Shown in pieces: positions 1-5,755 of a stretch of DNA of 8,420 nt; the stretch's first letter is position 1; each line of letters opens with the position of its first letter. The notes below the pieces were generated by a model, which worked only from the letters and a program-made list of their open reading frames with translations, was not told where the DNA came from and ran no database searches. The translations under genes were made by a program, and so were the position numbers. The stretch spans positions 1 through 8,420 of the forward strand of contig NJEB01000015.1 in assembly GCA_002254975.1 (NCBI GenBank), given 5' to 3'. This DNA comes from Candidatus Hecatellales archaeon ex4484_218 (GTDB lineage: Archaea; Thermoproteota; Bathyarchaeia; Hecatellales; Hecatellaceae).

Positions 1-772
1 AAATTTCACCAACTCCGCCAACATCAAAAACATCTTCAACATTCCATGTATCTAACAATTCTTTTCTTATGGTTTCAGTTATAGGTTCACCTCTACCTGT
101 CTGCATATATTTTACACCAAAATTTTTTGGGTCTATTCCACGTTTTTTACATTCAATGTTTATGGCAAGAAGTGGACTATAAGCTACAGAAATCCATTCA
201 GGTTTAAATTTAAGCAAAGCATCCACCAAAAAGTTAACAGTTAAAGGTGTTGCTAAACCAGCTAAAACAAAATCTTTTAAGGAAAACTTTGTATATACAG
301 AAGTTATTACCGTGGGAATATACCAATGCCAAATTAAGGTTTCATGAACAACTTTCATGTTGGGTCTTAACCCATGCATCCAATGCATTCTAGCAAAAAC
401 ATCCATAAGGATTTGTTGGTCTCCACGACTAATAGCCATAAAAGTTGGTATACCAGTTGTTCCTGTTGAAGGGTTGTAGGAAATTATTTCACTAAATGGT
501 ATTGAAAGTAAACCTCCAAAAGGGTCTCCAGTTTTATCCCTTAAAACTCTTAACTCATCCTTCCTAAAAATAGGAATCCTTTTTAAATCTTCAACATTTT
601 TAATATCTTCAGGTTTAACATTGGCTGCATCAAATTTTTGACGGTAAAAAATCGAGTTGTTGTAAGCATGTTTCACAATTTCTTTAACTTTCATGTTTTG
701 AAGTTCTTTTATTTCATTTTTAGGCATGGTTTCAATTTTGGGGTCCCAATATTCTCCTCCAATCTTACTCAA
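1..772 (-). CDS. PaaK-like acyl-CoA ligase (AMP-forming), C-terminus beyond window edge
   Basis: This is the N-terminal 257 residues of an ANL-superfamily adenylating enzyme of the phenylacetate-CoA ligase / coenzyme F390 synthetase group. Such enzymes activate a carboxylic acid with ATP to an acyl-AMP and then to a CoA thioester in the cytoplasm. The P-loop STGTTGIPT is at about residues 102-110, and a loose A5-like glycine stretch (DVGGVGE) lies just before the edge; the C-terminal domain is outside the window. The start is placed at TTG 772, not at ATG 727, because residues 8-25 (YWDP.IE.M..NEIK.LQ) align with the N-terminus of the upstream paralogue, and a GGGAGGG site sits 7 bases upstream of the TTG. 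The gene follows that paralogue after 17 bases, so the two are probably cotranscribed. The substrate is not evident. Confidence 0.85.
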   Translation of the reverse strand, partial: MSKIGGEYWDPKIETMPKNEIKELQNMKVKEIVKHAYNNSIFYRQKFDAANVKPEDIKNVEDLKRIPIFRKDELRVLRDKTGDPFGGLLSIPFSEIISYNPSTGTTGIPTFMAISRGDQQILMDVFARMHWMHGLRPNMKVVHETLIWHWYIPTVITSVYTKFSLKDFVLAGLATPLTVNFLVDALLKFKPEWISVAYSPLLAINIECKKRGIDPKNFGVKYMQTGRGEPITETIRKELLDTWNVEDVFDVGGVGEI

Positions 773-779
773 AAATTTT

Positions 780-786
780 CCCTCCC
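780..786 (-). promoter_or_regulatory. Shine-Dalgarno site that fixes the TTG start at 772
   Basis: Minus-strand GGGAGGG lies 7 bases upstream of TTG 772, in the short gap between the two PaaK-like genes. No comparable site stands at a usual distance before the in-frame ATG at 727, so it supports the longer reading. Confidence 0.7.
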
Positions 787-789
787 ATT

Positions 790-1830
790 TTACTTATAAT
801 TTTGAGGAACAATTCTTACATGAGTTCGACCACAACCACAAACCTCAAAATTTAAAGTTACATCTACATCAGACCTATACCTTAAAAGTGGAACAACCTC
901 AGCAAAAAGATTAGTGATTGTAAGTTTCCCATATTCCCCTAAACCTACAGATTCAAGTTTTTCAGGGTCCAAAACCTCAACTATATACATGTCTTCCCAT
1001 ACATGTAAACCATCAATGTTTGGGCAGTCTGATGCATAAAAAAGGTTTTCCCTAACATCCAACATGCTTTGAATTTTTAAACCAAGTTTTTCCTCAAAAA
1101 TCTTTCTTTCATCAGCTGAAAGAACATTCTTACTCTCACGAACAACCACCGTTCTATAACCCAAATCTTTAGGGTTAATTCCTTCTTTCTCAACAAATTT
1201 TACCATAGCATCCAAAGTTTTTCTGGACATAAAAACTGTTGAAGGTTTAAAAAACTTAGCCATAAATACTGTTCTCCCAATATCTTCAGGCATAATCTCA
1301 ACAGGAATAGTTTTACAGTTAAGTAAAGAAGCAGTAGTTACACTTAAACCTGGGGGGAAAATCTGTGGATTAACAATCATATGAAGAGGGTCCCAACTCC
1401 AACCTTGAACTTGGACAGTTTCACCCATACCAACTCCTACCATAATCCATTGCCTAGCAAGTGCTTCAGCCAATCTTGTTATATCTCCAAAAGAAAGTGA
1501 AACATAGATAATTTCACCTTCAGCTGGAAACTCAGGTGCAAAGGTAAAAACAGGTTTTTCTTCAACACATTTCCTTCCACCCATAGGGTCATCAAAATCT
1601 TTAACAGCTTTTTCAAGGTCAGTTTTACAGGCAACAGGAATTTTTTTAAGGTCTTCTAAACTCTTAACATCCATGGGTTTTAATCCAACCTTATCAAAAT
1701 TTTTTCTATGAAACATAGACCTTCCATAAACATGTTCAACCATCTTTGGTAGAAGCTTTTCCTGTAAATTTTTAATTTCATTTCTTTCCATCAATTCAAT
1801 TGCTGGATTAAAATATCTTTGAGTAGACAT
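790..1830 (-). CDS. Degenerate, C-terminally short PaaK-like protein (possible pseudoenzyme)
   Basis: A 346-residue paralogue of the PaaK-like protein encoded just downstream. Shared features are the N-terminal YFNP.IELM..NEIK.LQ block, the IP..KTDL region around residues 64-72, DDPMGG at 80-85, and the adenylate-domain RYRSD at 317-321 followed by CGCGRTH (Cys331, Cys333). Where the paralogue has STGTTGIPT, this protein has EFPAEGEII (about residues 100-108), so the ATP phosphate-binding loop is lost. The A5 glycine stretch is also replaced (LDVREN). Family members are usually about 420-440 residues; this one stops soon after the hinge region and lacks the C-terminal domain with the catalytic lysine. 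The frame is open and otherwise well conserved, so it may be a non-adenylating partner rather than a decayed gene. ATG 1830 is preferred over in-frame TTG 1845 because GGTGG lies 8 bases upstream of it. Confidence 0.8.
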   Translation of the reverse strand: MSTQRYFNPAIELMERNEIKNLQEKLLPKMVEHVYGRSMFHRKNFDKVGLKPMDVKSLEDLKKIPVACKTDLEKAVKDFDDPMGGRKCVEEKPVFTFAPEFPAEGEIIYVSLSFGDITRLAEALARQWIMVGVGMGETVQVQGWSWDPLHMIVNPQIFPPGLSVTTASLLNCKTIPVEIMPEDIGRTVFMAKFFKPSTVFMSRKTLDAMVKFVEKEGINPKDLGYRTVVVRESKNVLSADERKIFEEKLGLKIQSMLDVRENLFYASDCPNIDGLHVWEDMYIVEVLDPEKLESVGLGEYGKLTITNLFAEVVPLLRYRSDVDVTLNFEVCGCGRTHVRIVPQNYK

Positions 1831-1838
1831 CAGTAAAA

Positions 1839-1843
1839 CCACC
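1839..1843 (-). promoter_or_regulatory. Shine-Dalgarno site GGTGG deciding start 1830
   Basis: Minus-strand GGTGG ends 8 bases before ATG 1830. It would lie inside the coding region if the in-frame TTG at 1845 were used, so it favours the shorter protein. Confidence 0.6.
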
Positions 1844-1873
1844 AAAATTTTAATTTGATCTTAGTAGCTAAGT

Positions 1874-1889
1874 GGTATTTTATTTTACC
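1874..1889 (-). promoter_or_regulatory. Candidate TATA promoter for the PaaK-like gene pair
   Basis: The minus strand reads GGTAAAATAAAATACC, an A/T box centred near 1882. A start of transcription about 25 bases downstream would give a leader of roughly 25-30 bases carrying the GGTGG site. Inverted repeats built on CTTAG/CTAAG flank the box (1860-1872 and around 1896-1905) and could be regulator sites. This is inferred from spacing and composition only. Confidence 0.4.
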
Positions 1890-1909
1890 GTTAACTAAGC
1901 TTACTAAAG

Positions 1910-1940
1910 AAAAAAATTATTTCTAAAAAAGGGAAAAAAA
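1910..1940 (-). terminator. T-tract terminator after the enoyl-CoA hydratase gene
   Basis: Read on the minus strand, the sequence after the hydratase stop has three T runs of 7, 6 and 7 bases (1940-1934, 1930-1925, 1916-1910). Archaeal RNA polymerase commonly terminates at such U-rich tracts without a strong hairpin. The position, between the hydratase stop and the candidate promoter of the next unit, fits this role. Confidence 0.5.
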
Positions 1941-1953
1941 TTTTTGGAAATTT

Positions 1954-2745
1954 TTATTTTCCCTTAAAAACTGGTTTTCTTTTCTCTAAAAAGGCTGATA
2001 AACCTTCTTTAGCATCCTCTGATGAAACTGATAAAGCAAAAAGTTCCCGGTCTCTTGCCAACGCTGCTTCAACATCGATACCTGGACCACGGTTTATAGC
2101 TTCCTTTGCAAGTTTAAGTGCAATAGGACTTTTACTCAACAACTTATTTACAAGCTCATCCACAGCCTCATTAAGCTTTTCAGCTGGAACAACCTTATTA
2201 ACCAAACCTATTTTTTCAGCTTCTTCAGCACTAATCATATCCCCAGTAAAAACTAGTTCTTTAGCTTTATGAAATCCTACAATCATAGCTAGCCTTGACA
2301 TTCCACCCCAACCAGGTAATACACCAAGATTTATTTCAGGTTGACCAAACCTAGCCTTATCCGAAGCAATAACAATATCACAAGCCATAGTCAACTCACA
2401 ACCACCACCCAAAGCCAAACCATTAACAGCAGCAACAACCGGTTTTTCCAAGTTTTCGATAGCCTTAAGAACTTTTTCAACAGCAGACCATGTAAGTTCT
2501 CTTGCTTCAACAGGAGTTTTAATTTCTTTCAACATTGAAATATCAGCTCCAGCACTAAAAGCACGGTCTCCAGCACCAGTTATAACAACAACCCTAACAT
2601 TTTCATCTTTCCTAATATCTTCCAAAGCTAAACTTAAATCTTGAATTACATCCTTGTTGATCGAGTTAAGTTTTTCAGGTCTGTTTAAGGTTATTTTTGC
2701 AACCCCATTCTTCTTTTCAACCAAAATTGTTTTATAACTACCCAA
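1954..2745 (-). CDS. Enoyl-CoA hydratase/isomerase family protein (crotonase fold)
   Basis: A full-length 263-residue crotonase. The family binds acyl-CoA thioesters and, in hydratases, adds water across the 2,3 double bond of enoyl-CoA; it acts in the cytoplasm. Visible motifs are ITLNRPEKLNS near residues 18-28, the first oxyanion-hole segment FSAGADI at 63-69, and NGLALGGGCEL at 108-118. Glu117 and Glu137 (in QPEINLGVLPGWGG) match the two catalytic glutamates of classical hydratases, so 2-enoyl-CoA hydratase activity is the best guess, though isomerase or ring-cleaving relatives share the fold. The start is TTG 2745, with GGTGGTG 7 bases upstream and no better start nearby. The next unit downstream encodes PaaK-like acyl-CoA ligases, which suggests a shared carboxylic-acid or aromatic-acid catabolic role; the exact pathway is not shown. 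Confidence 0.9.
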   Translation of the reverse strand: MGSYKTILVEKKNGVAKITLNRPEKLNSINKDVIQDLSLALEDIRKDENVRVVVITGAGDRAFSAGADISMLKEIKTPVEARELTWSAVEKVLKAIENLEKPVVAAVNGLALGGGCELTMACDIVIASDKARFGQPEINLGVLPGWGGMSRLAMIVGFHKAKELVFTGDMISAEEAEKIGLVNKVVPAEKLNEAVDELVNKLLSKSPIALKLAKEAINRGPGIDVEAALARDRELFALSVSSEDAKEGLSAFLEKRKPVFKGK

Positions 2746-2752
2746 TCTTTAA

Positions 2753-2759
2753 CACCACC
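2753..2759 (-). promoter_or_regulatory. Shine-Dalgarno site for the TTG-started hydratase gene
   Basis: Minus-strand GGTGGTG with a 7-base spacer supports TTG 2745 as the start. It is embedded in a 12-base block (AAATTTTGGTGG on the minus strand) that also occurs before the PaaK-like unit. Confidence 0.6.
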
Positions 2760-2790
2760 AAAATTTAAACTAGTATTAGAAGTCAACCCA

Positions 2791-2803
2791 CATAAAAATT
2801 TTC
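2791..2803 (-). promoter_or_regulatory. Candidate TATA element for the hydratase gene
   Basis: The minus strand has an A/T box GAAAATTTTTATG centred near 2797, 52 bases before the start codon. This equals the distance from the candidate box at 1882 to start 1830. It lies in the 120-base gap after the 108-residue gene. The call rests on composition and spacing, and other A/T stretches in the gap could serve instead. Confidence 0.3.
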
Positions 2804-2865
2804 ATCAACACACTACATTAAAAAGTATTCTGCAAACTAAAAATTTCTAGTGTTTATTCGTGTTT

Positions 2866-3192
2866 TTAGGTTTCTTCATAGATTTCTTTGAGTAGATTTG
2901 TTTTTTCAACCTCAAGGATGGGTATGAAAACTGATTGTCCATCTGTGCTAAGTTTATCACTAAAACTTATTTCATCCTTAAATTTATTGTAGATTATGTA
3001 TTTTTTCCCAATTTCTTCATCTGAATCAAAAAAGTAGATTAAAGGTCTTCCCAGCAAAGAAACACTTTGAACAAAATATATATGTTTATTGTTGATGGCT
3101 ACATGCTGGATGATGGGTGTTAAAGATAAGGCTACAAGCTTAACTAAATCTTCAAGTCTTCTAAACTTAATATACACTAATTTTTTAGTCAA
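2866..3192 (-). CDS. Hypothetical protein, 108 residues, family not recognised
   Basis: I do not recognise this protein. It is small, probably soluble and mixed alpha/beta, with a basic N-terminus (MTKKLVYIKFRRLEDL), a moderately hydrophobic stretch at about residues 18-33 that is too polar and short for a confident membrane helix, a segment YFFDSDEEIGKKY near 53-65 and a charged C-terminus. No cysteine or histidine cluster and no signal peptide are visible. TTG 3192 is the only useful upstream start: an in-frame TAA lies about 20 bases further up, and a G-rich GGGGGA sits close before the TTG. The codon pattern matches its neighbours, and the frame runs without stops, which argues for a real gene. 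It is followed by the hydratase gene after 120 bases, so cotranscription is possible but not required. Confidence 0.65.
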   Translation of the reverse strand: MTKKLVYIKFRRLEDLVKLVALSLTPIIQHVAINNKHIYFVQSVSLLGRPLIYFFDSDEEIGKKYIIYNKFKDEISFSDKLSTDGQSVFIPILEVEKTNLLKEIYEET

Positions 3193-3263
3193 GGGTCCCC
3201 CAAAATATTACTAAACCTACCTTAATTTCATTTTTTTGATTTCCATTCCACAATAATCATTAA

Positions 3264-3329
3264 TTAGGTAATTTTGTATCCTTCAAGAACTTTAAGCTTG
3301 TACAACATAAATTTTGCTCTTTTAAGCAT
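3264..3329 (-). CDS. Candidate leaderless microORF, 21 residues
   Basis: ATG 3329 opens a 21-residue frame (MLKRAKFMLYKLKVLEGYKI plus one threonine, then TAA). The ATG is about 26 bases from the centre of the TATA box at 3351-3360, the distance expected if transcription starts at the ATG itself, as in archaeal leaderless messages. The peptide is basic and could form an amphipathic helix. It could be a real microprotein, an upstream ORF in the long leader of the 108-residue gene, or chance. No homologue is known to me. Confidence 0.25.
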   Translation of the reverse strand: MLKRAKFMLYKLKVLEGYKIT

Positions 3330-3350
3330 CCCCTAACCTCTTTAAGGTTT

Positions 3351-3360
3351 TTTATATAAT
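3351..3360 (-). promoter_or_regulatory. TATA box in the gap before the 108-residue gene
   Basis: The minus strand reads ATTATATAAA followed by further A residues, the best archaeal TATA-box match in the window. Expected transcription starts near 3329, which would leave a leader of roughly 135 bases before TTG 3192. Confidence 0.5.
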
Positions 3361-3368
3361 TTTAATTC

Positions 3369-3464
3369 CTAATGGTAGGTACGTAAAGCCATACTTTCCC
3401 TAACCTTTTCACCATCATTTATAGCAAATTTTTCAATCATAAACAAAAAATATACCCTAACCAT
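3369..3464 (-). CDS. Candidate small ORF, 31 residues, downstream of the kinase gene
   Basis: ATG 3464 opens 31 codons ending in TAG; an internal in-frame ATG at 3440 would give 23 residues beginning MIEKFAINDGEKVRES. A weak AAGGAT site lies about 7 bases before ATG 3464, and the frame starts 28 bases after the kinase stop. It contains a T-rich run that may instead be a terminator. The product is not recognised, and chance occurrence is quite possible. Confidence 0.15.
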   Translation of the reverse strand: MVRVYFLFMIEKFAINDGEKVRESMALRTYH

Positions 3465-3492
3465 AATACTTATCCTTATTTGAGTCTTAACG

Positions 3493-4257
3493 TTATAAAC
3501 CTAAAACTGAAAGAACTTTAAGAAAACTTTTTTCATCTAAATCTTTTTTGTAGGTTTGAAGAATTTTGATTAATTTTTTTCTGTTAATTTTTCCCAAAAT
3601 TTTAAGGATTTTTTCGGCAACATCCCCTCTAATAAAAAGATATTGACAAATAGAGGTAACATTTGAAACCTTTCTTTTGACGCTTGCCTTACCAAAATCA
3701 ATTAGGTATGGTTTATCATTTTTATCAACCAAAATATGTTTTGAAGCTCGACTTAACTCCCCATGGTCTAAACCAACTAAATCTAAAGCCCTACATTGGT
3801 TTAAAATTTCTAACAAAACTTTTTTTAAACGTTTTTTTCTATTTTTACCTTTAAGTTTTTCAACCCATTCTGGAAAAGGTTTTCCTTCAACCATTTCCAA
3901 TAAAATAAAATTTTTTGTTGAACCAGCAAGTTTAACTCCAACCTTTGCTTCTTCAGCCTTTTTAATCATTTTAACTTCATGGGTTGTATCAGGTTTACCG
4001 GAATCTGTTCTTCTAATTTTTAAAGCATAAGGTTTTCCTTTGTCATTTAATGCTTTAACAACTAAACTTTCATGACCTTTACCTAAAACAAAAAATTTTC
4101 CAAGTTTTTTTCTTCCATCTAATACTAAACATTTAACATTAAGCATTTTTAATTCTTCAATTCTTCTATCCAACTCTTCTTCAGAATATTTAGGAAAACA
4201 AACAAGGTTTTTAGCTTCAGAATCTTTTAGTTTTTCAATTGGAATTAAATTGTTCAA
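3493..4257 (-). CDS. COG2112-type archaeal Ser/Thr protein kinase
   Basis: A 254-residue protein matching, from memory, the archaeal COG2112 'predicted serine/threonine protein kinase' family, distant kin of RIO and Bud32 kinases. An N-terminal helical segment (residues 14-40, with CFPKYSEEELDRRIEEL) precedes the ATP-binding lobe: a glycine-rich turn VLGKGHESLVVKA at 57-69 and ALKIRR with Lys80. Glu94 is a candidate alpha-C partner. The C-lobe has LDHGELSRASKHILV (163-177) as catalytic loop and IDFGKAS (186-192) as metal-binding motif; SNVTSICQYLF follows, typical of the family. The loop reads HGE where RIO/Bud32 enzymes have HGD, which I believe is family-wide. Start TTG 4257 lies inside the 3' end of cca (23-base overlap), pointing to translational coupling. 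Its substrate is unknown. Confidence 0.85.
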   Translation of the reverse strand: MNNLIPIEKLKDSEAKNLVCFPKYSEEELDRRIEELKMLNVKCLVLDGRKKLGKFFVLGKGHESLVVKALNDKGKPYALKIRRTDSGKPDTTHEVKMIKKAEEAKVGVKLAGSTKNFILLEMVEGKPFPEWVEKLKGKNRKKRLKKVLLEILNQCRALDLVGLDHGELSRASKHILVDKNDKPYLIDFGKASVKRKVSNVTSICQYLFIRGDVAEKILKILGKINRKKLIKILQTYKKDLDEKSFLKVLSVLGL

Positions 4258-5683
4258 GCCAGCTAGGTTTCCCCCTTAAAAATTTTGTTAAAAAAACTGC
4301 AAATGAACTGTTTTGTCTATAAAAACCCATAATTTCTTTTCCAACATAAATTTTAAATTCTTTTTTTAATGCTTCAGAAATTTTGCTTCCAACACCAATA
4401 GTTCTTCCAAAATCTTCACTTTTAAGTTTCTTTTCCAACAAAATTTTTGCGTTTACATGTTTTCTTTTAACAAGAACAACCCATCTTCCATTTTTAATGT
4501 AAGGTCCTGAAATGGTTTGAGGATTTTGAATATACTTCTGAATAAATTTTTTTTCTTCAGATGATGAAATCGGTGGCCCAAAATGTTTTTTTATGTTTTT
4601 TAGATTTAAGTTTTCCAGCTCAAAAATGATTAGGTTATGTTTAACCTCATCACTCCAACATTCAGACCTTAAAACTTTAAAATCAAACTTTTCCAGAAAA
4701 TTTTTGATTGCTTTTTGGGTTTTATACATTTGACCCCACAAAACATCCGGTACAGCTTTAACATCCCTAAAACTTAAAAACATCAAATCTGACGGATACT
4801 CATCTAAAATTTTTTCCATTTTTTCTGGTTTTAATGGGATTGTTTGTGGTGGATAAAAAAAGTTTAGACTTGGTTTTTCCAAGAAAAATTTTGATGCACT
4901 TCTAAAAACATTAAATTTTTCTAATCTAACAGCTGCAGCAACATTTCTATGTTTATCAACAGGGTCTATCAAAATTAGATGGGTTTCATCAAAAAGTTTT
5001 TTGGCTTCCTCTAAATTATTTTTGTAGTATCCTTCAACATCTATAATTTCCCCAATTTTCCATTTGGATGCAGCCTTTAAAGTTTCAAGAAAACTTCCAT
5101 AATAAAGAATTAAAAGTTCTGTTAGGTAACCGCTAAATCCTCCAGTTTTAATGTCTGCACCATAAACCTCAACTCCTTTCATGAATCTTTTTAAAATTCG
5201 AACCTCTGTTTTCTGGTTTTCTTTTAACTTTCTTTTTATGTATTGTGTGTGGTAAGGTGTTCGGTCTGTTGCTGATTTCCAGTTGGGTGGTTTAACTTCA
5301 TAGCATGGAACAATGTTTACTTTTATCCCATCTTCCACAATAGCTTCAACATAGGGATGTTCAGCATATCTTTCAATCCAACCATACTCTTTTAAACTTG
5401 ACCTTGCAACATCCATATAAACTGTTTCCAAAACTTTTCTTTCAACTGTTTCCGGAATAAGCATAAAAATATCTATGTCAACCTCATCCCTAAGCCAAGT
5501 ATCCTTCGCAACAGAACCTTCCAATGAAACCTTAACTTTAACTCCACGATTTAAAGCTTCAACTTCAACCTTATGTTTTAATTTTTCAGCAATTTTTAAA
5601 ACCTTCTCACGTTTAGCTTTATCAGGAGTTTCTTTCCGTGAAACCCTGTCCAGAATAACTTTAAGCTCTTTGCCTATACTCAA
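4235..5683 (-). CDS. cca: Class I (archaeal) CCA-adding enzyme, tRNA nucleotidyltransferase
   Basis: A 482-residue enzyme that builds or repairs the 3' CCA end of tRNA from CTP and ATP without a nucleic-acid template. The nucleotidyltransferase motif is GS at 56-57 followed by DIDIF, with Asp69 and Asp71 as metal ligands. RYAEHPYVE (105-113), NIVPCYEV (123-130), WKSATDRTPYHT, and GGFSGYLTELLILYYGSF follow the archaeal family closely, with VDPVDKHRNVAAAV and FRSASKF in the tail domains. The third carboxylate of the catalytic triad (Asp110 of Archaeoglobus fulgidus CCA) aligns with Asn123 here. Length is slightly above the usual 430-460. TTG 5683 is supported by GAGG 8 bases upstream. The gene's 3' end overlaps the kinase gene; thpR lies upstream on the same strand beyond a PIN-domain remnant. 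Confidence 0.95.
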   Translation of the reverse strand: MSIGKELKVILDRVSRKETPDKAKREKVLKIAEKLKHKVEVEALNRGVKVKVSLEGSVAKDTWLRDEVDIDIFMLIPETVERKVLETVYMDVARSSLKEYGWIERYAEHPYVEAIVEDGIKVNIVPCYEVKPPNWKSATDRTPYHTQYIKRKLKENQKTEVRILKRFMKGVEVYGADIKTGGFSGYLTELLILYYGSFLETLKAASKWKIGEIIDVEGYYKNNLEEAKKLFDETHLILIDPVDKHRNVAAAVRLEKFNVFRSASKFFLEKPSLNFFYPPQTIPLKPEKMEKILDEYPSDLMFLSFRDVKAVPDVLWGQMYKTQKAIKNFLEKFDFKVLRSECWSDEVKHNLIIFELENLNLKNIKKHFGPPISSSEEKKFIQKYIQNPQTISGPYIKNGRWVVLVKRKHVNAKILLEKKLKSEDFGRTIGVGSKISEALKKEFKIYVGKEIMGFYRQNSSFAVFLTKFLRGKPSWLEQFNSN

Positions 5684-5691
5684 CCAAAACG

Positions 5692-5695
5692 CCTC
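5692..5695 (-). promoter_or_regulatory. Shine-Dalgarno site before the TTG start of cca
   Basis: Minus-strand GAGG with an 8-base spacer to TTG 5683. It supports TTG initiation, since no ATG or GTG start is available near the conserved N-terminus. Confidence 0.45.
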
Positions 5696-5755
5696 AACAA
5701 CTGTTTATGTTTGGAGGAAGGAAACTAAAATTTAGATTTTTTGGTTAAAACAAGA

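Larger units (their letters stand above)
3193..3492. other. 300-base intergenic region with promoter and possible microORFs
   Basis: The gap separates the kinase stop (3493) from the start of the 108-residue gene (3192). On the minus strand it holds a T-rich run at about 3441-3454 that could terminate the upstream operon, a clear TATA box at 3351-3360, and two tiny ORFs (31 codons at 3369-3464, 21 codons at 3264-3329). A 5-bp hairpin AACCT/AGGTT (3335-3349) lies between the TATA box and the presumed transcription start. No tRNA cloverleaf or paired C and D boxes were found. Confidence 0.6.

Noticed and set aside
726..914. Plus-strand 62-codon frame
   Set aside because: It is antisense to the two PaaK-like genes, which have clear homology; it has no family resemblance or fitting ribosome site.
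790..1830. Calling the short PaaK-like gene a frameshifted pseudogene
   Set aside because: The missing C-terminal domain is not found in another frame in the 17-base gap, and conserved blocks run to the end of the open frame, so a clean short protein is more likely.
2341..2538. Plus-strand 65-codon frame, rich in Ser, Thr and Asn
   Set aside because: It is a shadow of the hydratase gene and its composition is typical of an antisense reading.
3335..3350. AACCT-CTTTA-AGGTT hairpin followed by T residues on the plus strand
   Set aside because: It looks like an intrinsic terminator, but no plus-strand gene lies upstream, the stem is only 5 bp, and it overlaps the minus-strand promoter region.
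3369..3430. Possible C/D box small RNA on the minus strand
   Set aside because: An AATGATGG stretch resembles a C box, but no CTGA D box follows at a suitable distance and there is no terminal stem.
3677..4030. Plus-strand 117-codon frame
   Set aside because: It is antisense to the kinase gene, whose motifs are unambiguous.
5475..5735. Plus-strand 86-codon frame
   Set aside because: It is antisense to the 5' end of cca and its low-complexity Ser/Thr composition is not protein-like.
5708..5749. Plus-strand ATG with 13 codons after a GGAGGAAGG stretch
   Set aside because: The frame is too short, and the purine-rich site lies inside it rather than before it.
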